From Rubrivivax albus (GTDB lineage Bacteria; Pseudomonadota; Gammaproteobacteria; Burkholderiales; Burkholderiaceae_C), in NCBI RefSeq assembly GCF_004016515.1, contig NZ_SACT01000005.1:124001-188000 (forward strand): DNA of 64,000 nucleotides, given 5' to 3'. Below are positions 51,293-58,599 of the stretch, in pieces (within the stretch, counting starts at the first letter, position 1; every line of letters starts with the position of its first letter). The translations under genes and the position numbers were made by a program. The notes under the pieces are model-generated. The model ran no database searches, had not been told where the DNA came from, and saw only the letters and a list, made by a program, of their open reading frames with translations.

Positions 51293-52287
51293 CGCGCACC
51301 GCACGGCTGTACCGCATCGAGCGCCTGATCAAGGCCAAGGGCGAGATGAGTTTCCGGGGGCTGATCGACGAGCTGGAGATCTCGCCGGCGACGCTCAAGC
51401 GCGATCTGGCCTACCTGCGCGACCAGCTCGGCGCGCCGATCGAATACGACCGCCACGCCAATGCCTACCGGTTCGTCACCGAGACACGCGGGCCGCGGCA
51501 CGAGCTGCCGGGCCTGTGGTTCGACGAGAAGGAGCTCTACAGCCTGCTGATGGCGCACCAGTTGCTCAGCGAGCTGGACGGTGAAGGTGTGCTGAGCCGG
51601 CATCTCCAGCCGCTGCTGGAGCGCATCCACGGCATGCTGGGGAACACGGAGGCCGAGGCGAAGACGATCGTGCAGCGTGTGAGGATCATCAGCGCCGGGC
51701 GCCGGCCGGTGTCGTCACGGTGCTTCGAACTGGTGGGCGAGGCGCTGGTCAAGCGCAGGCGGCTGCAGCTGCGCTACCTGACGCGAGGCCGGGGCGAAGT
51801 CACCGAGCGGGAGGTCTCACCCCAGCGCCTGGTGCACTACCGCAACACCTGGTACCTGGACGCCTGGTGCCATCGCTCGGACGGGCTGCGGCGCTTTGCA
51901 CTGGACGCGGTGGAAGGTGCCACGCTGCTGGAGACGACCTCACGGGATGTCGCGAAGAAGCAGTTGGAGGCCGAGATGGACGGCGGCTACGGCATCTATG
52001 CCGGCAGCCAGCTGAAGTGGGCGACGATCCGGTTCGCGCCGCAGGCCGCTGCCTGGGTCAGCTGCGAGCAGTGGCACGCGGCCCAGGCGGGCCGCTGGTT
52101 GCCCGATGGCAGCTACGAACTGCGCGTGCCGTTCGCCACGGACACCGAGATCGCCATGGACATCATGCGGCACGGCAGCCAGGTGCTGGCCATCGAGCCC
52201 GCATCGCTCCGGGAAGCCGTGCTGCAGGCGCACGACGCCGCATCGAGGCAGCTGCGCGGCAGCGCGCTCGGCAAGGGGGTGGCCTGA
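51289..52287 (+). CDS. WYL-domain transcriptional regulator (YafY type)
   Basis: 332-residue regulator. An N-terminal winged helix (about 5-65; RLYRIERLIKAKGEMSFRGL, EISPATLKRDLAYLRDQLG) is followed by a WYL domain (about 145-225; LQLRYLTRG, VSPQRLVHYRNTWYLDAWCH, LRRFALDAVEGA) and a WCX C-terminal domain (about 235-320). WYL proteins bind nucleotide-type ligands, including single-stranded DNA or second messengers, and often control defence or DNA-damage genes. It is coupled to the macro-like gene; the perfect dyad upstream of that gene is the likely operator. Confidence 0.9.
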   Translation: MTRTARLYRIERLIKAKGEMSFRGLIDELEISPATLKRDLAYLRDQLGAPIEYDRHANAYRFVTETRGPRHELPGLWFDEKELYSLLMAHQLLSELDGEGVLSRHLQPLLERIHGMLGNTEAEAKTIVQRVRIISAGRRPVSSRCFELVGEALVKRRRLQLRYLTRGRGEVTEREVSPQRLVHYRNTWYLDAWCHRSDGLRRFALDAVEGATLLETTSRDVAKKQLEAEMDGGYGIYAGSQLKWATIRFAPQAAAWVSCEQWHAAQAGRWLPDGSYELRVPFATDTEIAMDIMRHGSQVLAIEPASLREAVLQAHDAASRQLRGSALGKGVA

Positions 52288-52898
52288 GGCAATGGTGGCG
52301 ACCATGCCGCAGCTTCGGCATGGCGCCGGCGTGGTGCGCCACTGAAGGCCAACGGGCCCTTGCGGGTCCGCGAAACGTCGACGAAACGCAAACAGCGGCG
52401 GTCTCGCATGCCCGGGTCACCTGAAGGTGCGCACCGCGCCGCATCGGGTTCTGCTGATCAGACCCGCACCCCCAGGATGGCCCCGAACACGACACCGAAC
52501 CGAAGGCCATCGACCGGACAAGCTGCGACGCAGCAAGCAAAGAACCCCAGTCGAATCAACGAACCGGGGTTCTGATCGGGACCGCGCGGGACGCTGTGGA
52601 GCGTCCCTGGCAGGTGTCACATGTGGTCGATCATCACATGGAAATCGCGCCTAAGTCCGCGTCGCATAACGTTCCGGCCCCGCTGGCACCCTCCATCTCC
52701 CGTCAAAGGACCCTCCATCGGAAATCCTCCAACTTTCATGGGTGGGGCCAGATGCACGCTTGTCACTTGGCCGAACACTGAGCAGGATCGCCTCCAATGT
52801 AGCAGCAAGGACCCTGCGGTGAAACCTCTCGCGGGCTGCCGTCGCAACGGTCATCGCCCACCTGGCAATCGAAGCTCAAGCGCCGGTCTCTTGAGCGG
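52288..52898. other. Non-coding gap with two hairpins
   Basis: About 610 bp with no supported gene. One hairpin pairs AGAACCCC (52541-52548) with GGGGTTCT (52566-52573). It reads best as a terminator on the minus strand because the T-rich TTTGCTTGC follows the stem there. A second pairs GGGACGCT (52588-52595) with AGCGTCCC (52600-52607). Base composition drops after about 52.6 kb, which may mark a junction with acquired DNA. Confidence 0.5.
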
Positions 52899-52918
52899 TT
52901 GACTGTTCTTTTATACAG
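52899..52918 (+). promoter_or_regulatory. LexA-type SOS box over a -35 element
   Basis: CTG (52903-52905), ten bases TTCTTTTATA, CAG (52916-52918), with the wider dyad ACTGT..ACAGT. This is a full CTG-N10-CAG LexA box with a T/A-rich centre. TTGACT, a near-consensus -35, overlaps its left half (52899-52904). It is 34 bp ahead of the DUF2188 start codon. Confidence 0.72.
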
Positions 52919-52952
52919 TCTTGAGGCTACCAGCTTCAGATTGGATTACGCG

Positions 52953-53201
52953 ATGAGCAAACCTCAGGACCGCACTGTCTCTCGACGGGACGATGGCACT
53001 TGGCAGAACAAGAGGCAGGACGCGGAACGCGCTTCCTCGGTCCACACCACCCAAGCGGAGGCCCAGGAGGCGGCCCGGCGCATGCTGGGCAACCAGGGCG
53101 GTGGCGAACTGACGACGATGGGCGTCAAGGGCAAGATCGTCAGCAAGGACACGATCAAGCCCGGCAACGACCCCAATCCGCCGCGCGACACCGAACACTG
53201 A
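52953..53201 (+). CDS. DUF2188 domain protein
   Basis: 82-residue basic, small protein with a DUF2188 core: VSRRDDGTWQNKRQDAERAS then HTTQAEAQEAARRML. Many DUF2188 proteins are of this size and have no known function. The ATG gives MSKPQDRTV; the frame upstream runs into the SOS box and promoter. The LexA-type site suggests induction by DNA damage, unusual for this family as far as I know. C-terminal KPGNDPNPPRD is probably disordered. Confidence 0.8.
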   Translation: MSKPQDRTVSRRDDGTWQNKRQDAERASSVHTTQAEAQEAARRMLGNQGGGELTTMGVKGKIVSKDTIKPGNDPNPPRDTEH

Positions 53202-53317
53202 TCCGTCGTCGTCGATGGCGCTTGGCGGTTCGGGCGGAAGCCCACGCCGACCTCCGCTACACGACGGCCTTTGGATTGCTGGGCGACACCAAGCAGGATC
53301 CAGACGACGCGGCGTCG

Positions 53318-53350
53318 TTTCGTTTGTTGCGATTTTCGTTTGTTTCGATT
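53318..53350 (+). repeat. Two tandem 16-bp direct repeats (likely operator)
   Basis: TTTCGTTTGTTGCGAT (53318-53333) is followed at once by TTTCGTTTGTTTCGAT (53334-53349), one mismatch apart. They lie 36 bp before the antitoxin ATG in an A/T-rich promoter, the usual place for toxin-antitoxin autoregulation. Confidence 0.7.
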
Positions 53351-53385
53351 AAGATCCTGGCACCGACCTTGATCCGGAACACGCC

Positions 53386-53853
53386 ATGACCCGCGCCCAA
53401 GCCCTGGAAACCGCACTGCCTGTCGAGCGCGAAGTTGCCGCGGCAGTGGAGAGCCAGCGTGCCCTGGCCGCCTTCCTGAGCACGCAGTTCGAGACCCAGC
53501 GCATCCAGATCTTCGACGCGAAGAACCAGGCCCACCAGGTCGAACTGCCCACGTCCGCCCTCCGCTTGCTGGTCGACGTCCTGTCGGAGTTGGCCGAAGG
53601 CAATGCGGTCAAGGTCGTGCCGATCCATGCCGAGCTGACGACACAGGAGGCCGCTGACATGTTGAACGTGTCCCGCCCCCATCTCGTCAAGCTGTTGGAG
53701 AGCGGTGCTTTGGCCTTTCACAAAGCCGGCAAGCATCGGCGCATCCGCTTCGTGGACCTGATGGCCTTCAAGACCGAACAGGATCGTGCGAGTGCGCAGG
53801 CGATGGAGGCGCTCGCGAAGCAGGCACAGGAACTTCAACTGGGCTACGAGTGA
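53386..53853 (+). CDS. Excisionase-type HTH antitoxin
   Basis: 155-residue DNA-binding protein. The C-terminal half carries an excisionase/MerR-like helix-turn-helix at about 84-128 (LTTQEAADMLNVSRPHLVKLLESG, then HRRIRFVDLMAF, cut by position). The N-terminal 80 residues are helical and acidic and may bind the toxin. Its stop overlaps the PIN-domain gene start (GTGA), the standard antitoxin-first order. It probably represses its own promoter through the tandem repeats just upstream. Confidence 0.85.
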   Translation: MTRAQALETALPVEREVAAAVESQRALAAFLSTQFETQRIQIFDAKNQAHQVELPTSALRLLVDVLSELAEGNAVKVVPIHAELTTQEAADMLNVSRPHLVKLLESGALAFHKAGKHRRIRFVDLMAFKTEQDRASAQAMEALAKQAQELQLGYE

Positions 53854-54425
53854 GGAGTTCGCCGTTCACCGCGGTCTACGACGCCTGCGTGCTGTATCCG
53901 GCGCCGCTGCGCGATTTCCTCATGTGGCTGGCCCTGTCCGGGCGCTTTCGTGCGCGCTGGAGCGCCCAGATCCACGATGAGTGGAAGCGGAACCTGATCA
54001 AGAACCGGCCCGACATCACGGCCGAGCAACTTGATCGCACTGCTGACCTGATGGACTTGGCGATCCCTGACGGGCGGGTGACCGGGCACGAGGTCTTGAT
54101 TGAAGGTCTGACCCTTCCCGACTCTGGGGACCGGCATGTCCTCGCTGCAGCCATCCGCTGTCACGCCAGCGTGATCGTGACCTTCAACGAGCGCGACTTC
54201 CCGGCCGACGTACTGGGTGCTTTCGGTCTGGAGGCCCAACACCCGGATCTGTTCGTAGAGAACCTCTTCGATCTCGACCCGGCCGCGGTGGTCGCCGCTG
54301 CACAGCGGCAGCGACAGCAGTTGAAGAACCCGCCGATCGACGTCGATCGCTACCTCGACATCCTGCTTCGGCAGGGCCTCACGCAGACGGTGAAGGGCCT
54401 CGCCGGGTTTCGAGGCGTGCTGTGA
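53850..54425 (+). CDS. PIN-domain toxin (ribonuclease)
   Basis: 191-residue PIN-domain protein with a GTG start. Acidic active-site residues are visible in VYDACVLYP (Asp 11), IHDEWKRNL (Glu near 45) and LPDSGDRHVLAAAI (Asp near 92), followed by TFNERDF. PIN toxins cleave RNA. It is translationally coupled to the HTH antitoxin gene and converges with an AbrB-type antitoxin gene 31 bp away. Confidence 0.87.
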   Translation: MRSSPFTAVYDACVLYPAPLRDFLMWLALSGRFRARWSAQIHDEWKRNLIKNRPDITAEQLDRTADLMDLAIPDGRVTGHEVLIEGLTLPDSGDRHVLAAAIRCHASVIVTFNERDFPADVLGAFGLEAQHPDLFVENLFDLDPAAVVAAAQRQRQQLKNPPIDVDRYLDILLRQGLTQTVKGLAGFRGVL

Positions 54426-54456
54426 TCAGCGGCTGAAGCGCCTTCACGCACTCAGA

Positions 54457-54720
54457 TCACAGAGCCTCGCACCCCCTCAGGAGTCGCTGGCCGGCCTGTC
54501 CAGCCTCCAACGCTGCAACCAAGTCAACGTCCGCCTCGCTCACGGCTCGCAGGGCCTCGAGCAGCGCAGCGCCGCGCGAGGCCTGCAAGGCATGGATCAC
54601 CAGATCGCCCGACTTGTTACGCGAGATGCTGACATGGTCAGCGTCGAGTCGGAACTCTGCAGGAATGCGCACGGCCTGGCCGTCGTCGCTGTTGAAGACT
54701 GTGGTCGTGAGCCTTTCCAT
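54457..54720 (-). CDS. AbrB/VapB-type antitoxin, orphan
   Basis: 87-residue protein. The N-terminal 45 residues form a swapped-hairpin AbrB domain: TTTVFNSDDGQAVRIPAEFRL is the VapB hallmark (cited by key part QAVRIP). The C-terminal helix-rich tail would bind a toxin. The ATG at 54720 has GGAGAG just upstream; another ATG four codons earlier is possible. No VapC-like toxin follows it: downstream DNA holds only the converging PIN gene, which has its own antitoxin. It is therefore an orphan, or may cross-act on that PIN toxin. Confidence 0.78.
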   Translation of the reverse strand: MERLTTTVFNSDDGQAVRIPAEFRLDADHVSISRNKSGDLVIHALQASRGAALLEALRAVSEADVDLVAALEAGQAGQRLLRGCEAL

Positions 54721-54923
54721 GCTGCTCTCCATTCGAGTACGTCGACATGCGCATCTTCGTTCAGGCATCGCCGGCGAGCAACGGCATCGGGCATGTTCCG
54801 CCTCTACCGCACTCGCCGCTGGTGCCGCGCGTCGTACACCGGCGGCTACTGCTTGTCGTCCCATGAGGCGACCCGTCGGATCAGCGAACACTGAACCCTT
54901 CGCCTGAAGTGTCGTGGCGCCAC

Positions 54924-55469
54924 CTACGGTGCCAGCCCACATCGATCGCGAAACCCGCAGGCACGGCAAGTCCGCTGGCTTGCGGGCCAACGAGGCTCGA
55001 CCAGTCCGCGCTGCAACGCTTCCCGTCGGCGCATCAGGTCCTCGACCTCCTCCCGGGCCATGAGGTTGACAGGCAGAGGAATCAGCGAGGTGCCCCGATG
55101 CCCCCGAGGAATCAGCACGTAGGCTTCATCGGCGACGGTGACGTGCAGTTCGTCCTCCATCGCCATTCGCTGCGCCGACAGCTGGATGACATCCGAACGC
55201 GTCACCATTGGGCTCGCACGGGTCTTCAACTCCACGAGCACCAGGATCCCCGATGGATTCCGATAGACCCTGTCGACGCGTGCGACGACCGGCCAGCGAC
55301 CCGACGACCTGAACTGCCTCTCGACGAAGACCAGCTCGGCATCCCGGAGGCGCGCCGGTCTCTGCCTCCGCTCCTCGGCCGCAGCGCGCCTGCCAGCGAT
55401 GACCCATCCGACGAAGCCGATCACGACGGCAAGAATCATCATCGCCAGTACGACTTCGATCATGTTCAT
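54924..55469 (-). CDS. Cas4-like nuclease, C-terminal half, membrane-anchored
   Basis: 181 residues. An N-terminal TM helix (about 4-25) is followed by a cytosolic PD-(D/E)XK core: Asp66 in VARVDRVYRN and Glu80/Lys82 in LVLVELKTR, with exactly 13 residues between D and E. Q96 in DVIQLSAQ fits the RecB/Cas4 glutamine motif. At the end CRACGFRDRC gives C168-x2-C171-x5-C177, the three C-terminal Fe-S ligands of Cas4. The missing first cysteine and motif-I histidine occur in the upstream gene. The start overlaps that gene's stop (ATGA). Together they appear to be one Cas4 exonuclease split in two. No cas1, cas2 or CRISPR array is present. Confidence 0.72.
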   Translation of the reverse strand: MNMIEVVLAMMILAVVIGFVGWVIAGRRAAAEERRQRPARLRDAELVFVERQFRSSGRWPVVARVDRVYRNPSGILVLVELKTRASPMVTRSDVIQLSAQRMAMEDELHVTVADEAYVLIPRGHRGTSLIPLPVNLMAREEVEDLMRRREALQRGLVEPRWPASQRTCRACGFRDRCGLAP

Positions 55470-55972
55470 CGTCCAGCCTCTCGTGACCACCACCTCCACA
55501 GCCAAGCGGCCTGCCCGAGCAGCCATCGCATGCATCCGAGAAGTGCCGGAGACGCTTCAAGCACCGCGCAGATGCGGGGACCGGCGCGGTAGTAGTGGTA
55601 CACGATCGACCGTCCCCAGCCTCGGCGTCGCAGCACGGCATCCCGGAAGTGGCGGAGTGTCTGTGTCTGCCATCCCTCGCCGAAGGCCAGGGTGGCGACG
55701 AAGCAGCGCCCCTTCGGCCCAGGTGGCGGCACACGGCCAACACCCATGGCCAGCCTCGCCTGACGTTCGAATCGCGCATGGCAGACCAATCCGCGCTCCC
55801 GGGCCACTTGCAGCGGTCTGGAACGGGGGCGGCCATGCCGCTGCTCAAGGACGACCCACCGCTCGCAAAATCCCATCTCGGCCAGCCGGGAGGCGCTGAG
55901 CGCCCGTTCGGTCGGGTTCCCGTCCACGATCGACCTGCGTCCAGCCCGGCGTCGACGCTTGTCGACCTTCAT
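55466..55972 (-). CDS. Cas4-like N-terminal half fused to a CFI-box domain
   Basis: 168 residues. The N-terminal part has ALSASRLAEMGFCERWVVLE with Cys36, then ARERGLVCHARFERQ with His65. This is the Cas4 pattern of a first Fe-S cysteine, about 28 residues, then the motif-I histidine (G-x-x-x-H-x-x-F-E). Where a normal Cas4 would continue to the catalytic Asp, a CFI-box domain begins instead: CFVATLAFGEG at residue 90, then LRHFRDAVLRRRGWGR, YHYYRAGP and a Trp-rich end that may touch the membrane. The function of CFI-box domains is unknown to me. It is coupled by ATGA overlaps to both neighbours. Confidence 0.68.
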   Translation of the reverse strand: MKVDKRRRRAGRRSIVDGNPTERALSASRLAEMGFCERWVVLEQRHGRPRSRPLQVARERGLVCHARFERQARLAMGVGRVPPPGPKGRCFVATLAFGEGWQTQTLRHFRDAVLRRRGWGRSIVYHYYRAGPRICAVLEASPALLGCMRWLLGQAAWLWRWWSREAGR

Positions 55973-56253
55973 TCCGGAATGGCAGGCTGAAACAGCCCGT
56001 TCGTCACCGCAGCGGCCTGTTGCACGTCAGGCTCCTTCGGGACCTTGACGGTGTCGGGCGTCTGCAGGCTAGCCATCGCAAACACGCCGTGCTGCGCCAG
56101 CAGGCCGTCGTAGGCCAGCAGACGCAGACGGTTGACCCGCTTGCGCCCCTGCCGAAACTGGCTCAGTTCATCGAACAGGCGCGGGTTCTCCTCGCGCGAG
56201 AGCTCGAACACCAGCCGGATCGGTCGAAGGGCTCCGCGTTCCTGCGCGCTCAT
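55969..56253 (-). CDS. Small ParR/StbB-like adaptor (probable DNA-binding)
   Basis: 94 residues. The first 60 (ALRPIRLVFELSREENPRLF, then DELSQFRQGRKRVNRLRLLA) read as a ribbon-helix-helix-like segment. That is what the DNA-binding partner of ParM-type actins looks like, and such partners usually sit just downstream of the actin gene, as here. The C-terminal third is Pro/Gln/Val-rich and probably disordered. ATGA overlaps link it to the actin gene and to the Cas4-like gene. No sequence-level family match can be made by eye. Confidence 0.6.
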   Translation of the reverse strand: MSAQERGALRPIRLVFELSREENPRLFDELSQFRQGRKRVNRLRLLAYDGLLAQHGVFAMASLQTPDTVKVPKEPDVQQAAAVTNGLFQPAIPE

Positions 56254-57287
56254 GCACCACCCCCTGGTGCACGATCCGAAGGCGCCGGCGTCGCGAGCGA
56301 CGTCATAGCGTAGTTCTGCCCGGCCAGCTGGAAGCCCCTCACGTTCGCGTAAAGGGGCTCCTTCACCTCGTGGATCCTGTGCTTGGGGAAGGCGGCCTTC
56401 ACGGCCTTCTTGAAGAGGAACGCGCCGCCGCCGACGAGGATGATGTTCTGCAGGCTCTCGGGTGTCTCGATCCACTGGCGCATCGTCGACACGGCCTGCT
56501 GTGCCACGCTTTCGGCGATGGGAAGGTGCCGTTTCATGTCGTAGGGCTTCTGGAAGATGACCGGCGCCTTGCCGGTCCGCAGGGCGAGGTCGATGGCGTC
56601 GTAGTCGCGGTAGGGTGTCCCGATGTCCTTCGAGATCTCGGCCGCCATCAGGCGAAGCACGTCGGACATTCCCCGGTTGATCGAGTGCGACTGCTTCTGC
56701 ACCAGCCGCATGCCGCGGCAGACCAGCCAGTCGAAGGTCCTCGATCCCGGGTCGATGACCAGGCTCTGCTCCGTGCCGATCGAGGCCAACTTCTCGTGCT
56801 CGGCCGCGTAGTGGACGAGCGCACCCTGCGGCTGCGCCACCGCCAGTGCCTTGCGGACCGTGATGGTCCGTCCCGCCGCAATCTCGTGGCTGCCCGTCAT
56901 CGCCTTCTCGAGTGCCGCCTTCTTCAGTGCCAGCAGCGCGACGGGCAGCCCGACGACGAGCAGGTCGATGTGCGGCACCTTCATCATCGACAGCGCCCCG
57001 CGCAGCAGCGCCATGTACTCCGGCGACTCGGTGTACTCGTCGTGCAACTGCTTCGCGCGGAACGTGTCCGCGGCCAGGTGGATGTCCGGACCCACCTCAT
57101 AGAACAAGGAGCCGACAGGGATGCAGACCGTCTTGCGCTTCTCCGCGGCAGGCATCGCCGACGTGTCGGCGCTCGACGGATAAGCGACCGATGGGAAGCT
57201 GGCACATCGGATGTCGGCTCCCGAGATGCCGGTGACGAATTTCGTGTTGCCTGACCCGACATCCACGGCTCTGACGATGAGTTCCAT
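56250..57287 (-). CDS. ParM/StbA-like actin (plasmid segregation ATPase)
   Basis: 345-residue actin-fold protein. Phosphate-1 motif VDVGSGNTKF is at residues 8-17, phosphate-2 VIDPGSRTFDWLV near 172, and the adenosine motif NIILVGGGAFLFKKA near 288. It resembles StbA/ParM family proteins that form ATP-driven filaments to segregate plasmids. Here it heads a four-gene operon whose last two products form a Cas4-like nuclease, so filaments may serve a different job or couple DNA handling to segregation. The ATG follows a GGGAGCAAC stretch. A 1.3-kb gene-poor region lies upstream. Confidence 0.87.
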   Translation of the reverse strand: MELIVRAVDVGSGNTKFVTGISGADIRCASFPSVAYPSSADTSAMPAAEKRKTVCIPVGSLFYEVGPDIHLAADTFRAKQLHDEYTESPEYMALLRGALSMMKVPHIDLLVVGLPVALLALKKAALEKAMTGSHEIAAGRTITVRKALAVAQPQGALVHYAAEHEKLASIGTEQSLVIDPGSRTFDWLVCRGMRLVQKQSHSINRGMSDVLRLMAAEISKDIGTPYRDYDAIDLALRTGKAPVIFQKPYDMKRHLPIAESVAQQAVSTMRQWIETPESLQNIILVGGGAFLFKKAVKAAFPKHRIHEVKEPLYANVRGFQLAGQNYAMTSLATPAPSDRAPGGGA

Positions 57288-58599
57288 GCGTTGCTCCCTG
57301 GCGCAGTTGCCTGCCTTTGAAAGGCTGATCAGCGTCGCCGCACCGGGCCGCGTTCTCCACGCTCAATGGCCTCGAATCGGCGCGTCTTTCGACTTCAGTG
57401 CCAATGCAGGATCAGCGGAACTGCATCGCAGCGACAGAAGGCGCCCCGCGGCTCGCCATGAGCCTGTTCGCAGGGCGCACTTCTGTCACCACGGTCTCAC
57501 CTCGCGCGGGCCTTTCAACCCCTGTCCAGTTCGGCGCGCGCGGACAGGCTGCGGACACGCCACCCAGACCGACGGCCGCGCGAGGTACCTGAGGCGGCAG
57601 CCTTGTCTGTCAACCCCGCGCCGTTGCTGGCGATCCGGGCCATTGCGACGCTAGATGGGCCCTGCCGCCGAATCTCGCGCCGTCAACTGCCTGCCCCAAG
57701 GGCCGCCCGATCAGGGGTCTTGCGGCGGGCGCTTCCCACGCGGCCTTGACCGTGGATGGCGTCGCGGTTTCCACTGTGGGCTCCCGAGGGCTCCTGGCCC
57801 GCTCCGTCCTCTCGAAGAAGACGAGCATTGCAGGCGTCGCAGTCGTTACCTGCCTCGTGCCTTCAACCGAAGTTCCCGTCCTGAGCGGGTGGCGCGACCG
57901 GCCTCGACCTCCAGAAGGATCGACGCTGCGAGCGTGCCGAGTCATCCACCCCAGCAGTGACCTGCCCGGTCCTTGCCAGCCGCATCCCCGCGATGACGGC
58001 TGGGCGCTCCTGCAAGCGCACCGGCGCAGCAGAACCCCGTGCCGGCACCTGATGCCGCGCACCGTTCCCGCCAGCCCTTGAGCACGCGCGCATGACGCGC
58101 ATCGCGCGGCGTGATGGCCTCCATGAGGCTCCCCGCACGACCCTCGCTCATCAACTCGACACCGCCCTGGACTCTCGGTCAGGGGTGGACCCATGCGAGC
58201 GGCCGGCGCTGCACACCAGGCCTGATCCACCGAATGACCCAGGGCTCAACCCTGGCGTCGATGTCGCACCCAGCCCCGAGCGGGGTGGACATCACCCTTG
58301 TCGTCGCGTCGCAGAAATGCGCAGACGGCCTGGATCAACGTGTTCCATTTTTAAGTCTGACCGAGCTGACCAGGCCCCTCGCCGAAGACCATGAGGAGCC
58401 CGGACAGCAAAGCCATGGGTGGGTGTGGCGCTGCAGAGATCGACCGCCGCACCGACGTTGCACACGATCTCCATCGCCGTGGGCTTGCCAGGAATCGGCC
58501 CCGGGGATGTCCAGATGGATTCCTCCAATTCCGGTCCCCCGGAGTGTTCATCCACCGGCGTGCTGTTCGGGCAGTCCGCCACCTTGCAGAAAGTCCACC
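57288..58599. other. Gene-poor region with inverted repeats, 1.3 kb
   Basis: No open frame here has family features. Next to the actin gene there is an imperfect 14-bp inverted repeat (GACAGAAGGCGCCC at 57433 with GGGCGCACTTCTGTC ending 57487, one extra base) and a perfect CCTGTCC (57521-57527) / GGACAGG (57542-57548) pair. An A/T-rich patch CCATTTTTAAGTC lies near 58346. It could hold the centromere for the actin system, operators or eroded genes. No tandem iterons are visible by eye. Confidence 0.45.

Noticed and set aside
52541..52573. tRNA 3' end or integrase attachment core
   Set aside because: The arms AGAACCCC/GGGGTTCT recall a T-arm, but no acceptor, D or anticodon arms can be drawn and no matching copy was found near the right edge. 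A terminator-like hairpin fits better.
54915..54934. Terminator at the Cas4-like operon end
   Set aside because: A TGGCGCC/GGTGCCA pairing overlaps the stop codon but has a mismatch, a short loop and no T run.
54924..55972. CRISPR adaptation module
   Set aside because: Cas4 features suggested CRISPR, but there is no repeat array and no cas1, cas2 or other cas gene in the window.
57610..58230. 206-residue minus-strand open frame in the gene-poor region
   Set aside because: Arg/Gly/Ala-rich composition, no domain and no RBS. Probably a chance frame in GC-rich DNA.
58111..58599. N-terminal extension of the integrase
   Set aside because: The open frame reaches 58111, but this part has no integrase features and reads as Pro/Arg/Ser low complexity. 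The ATG at 58600 (or 58735) is a better start.
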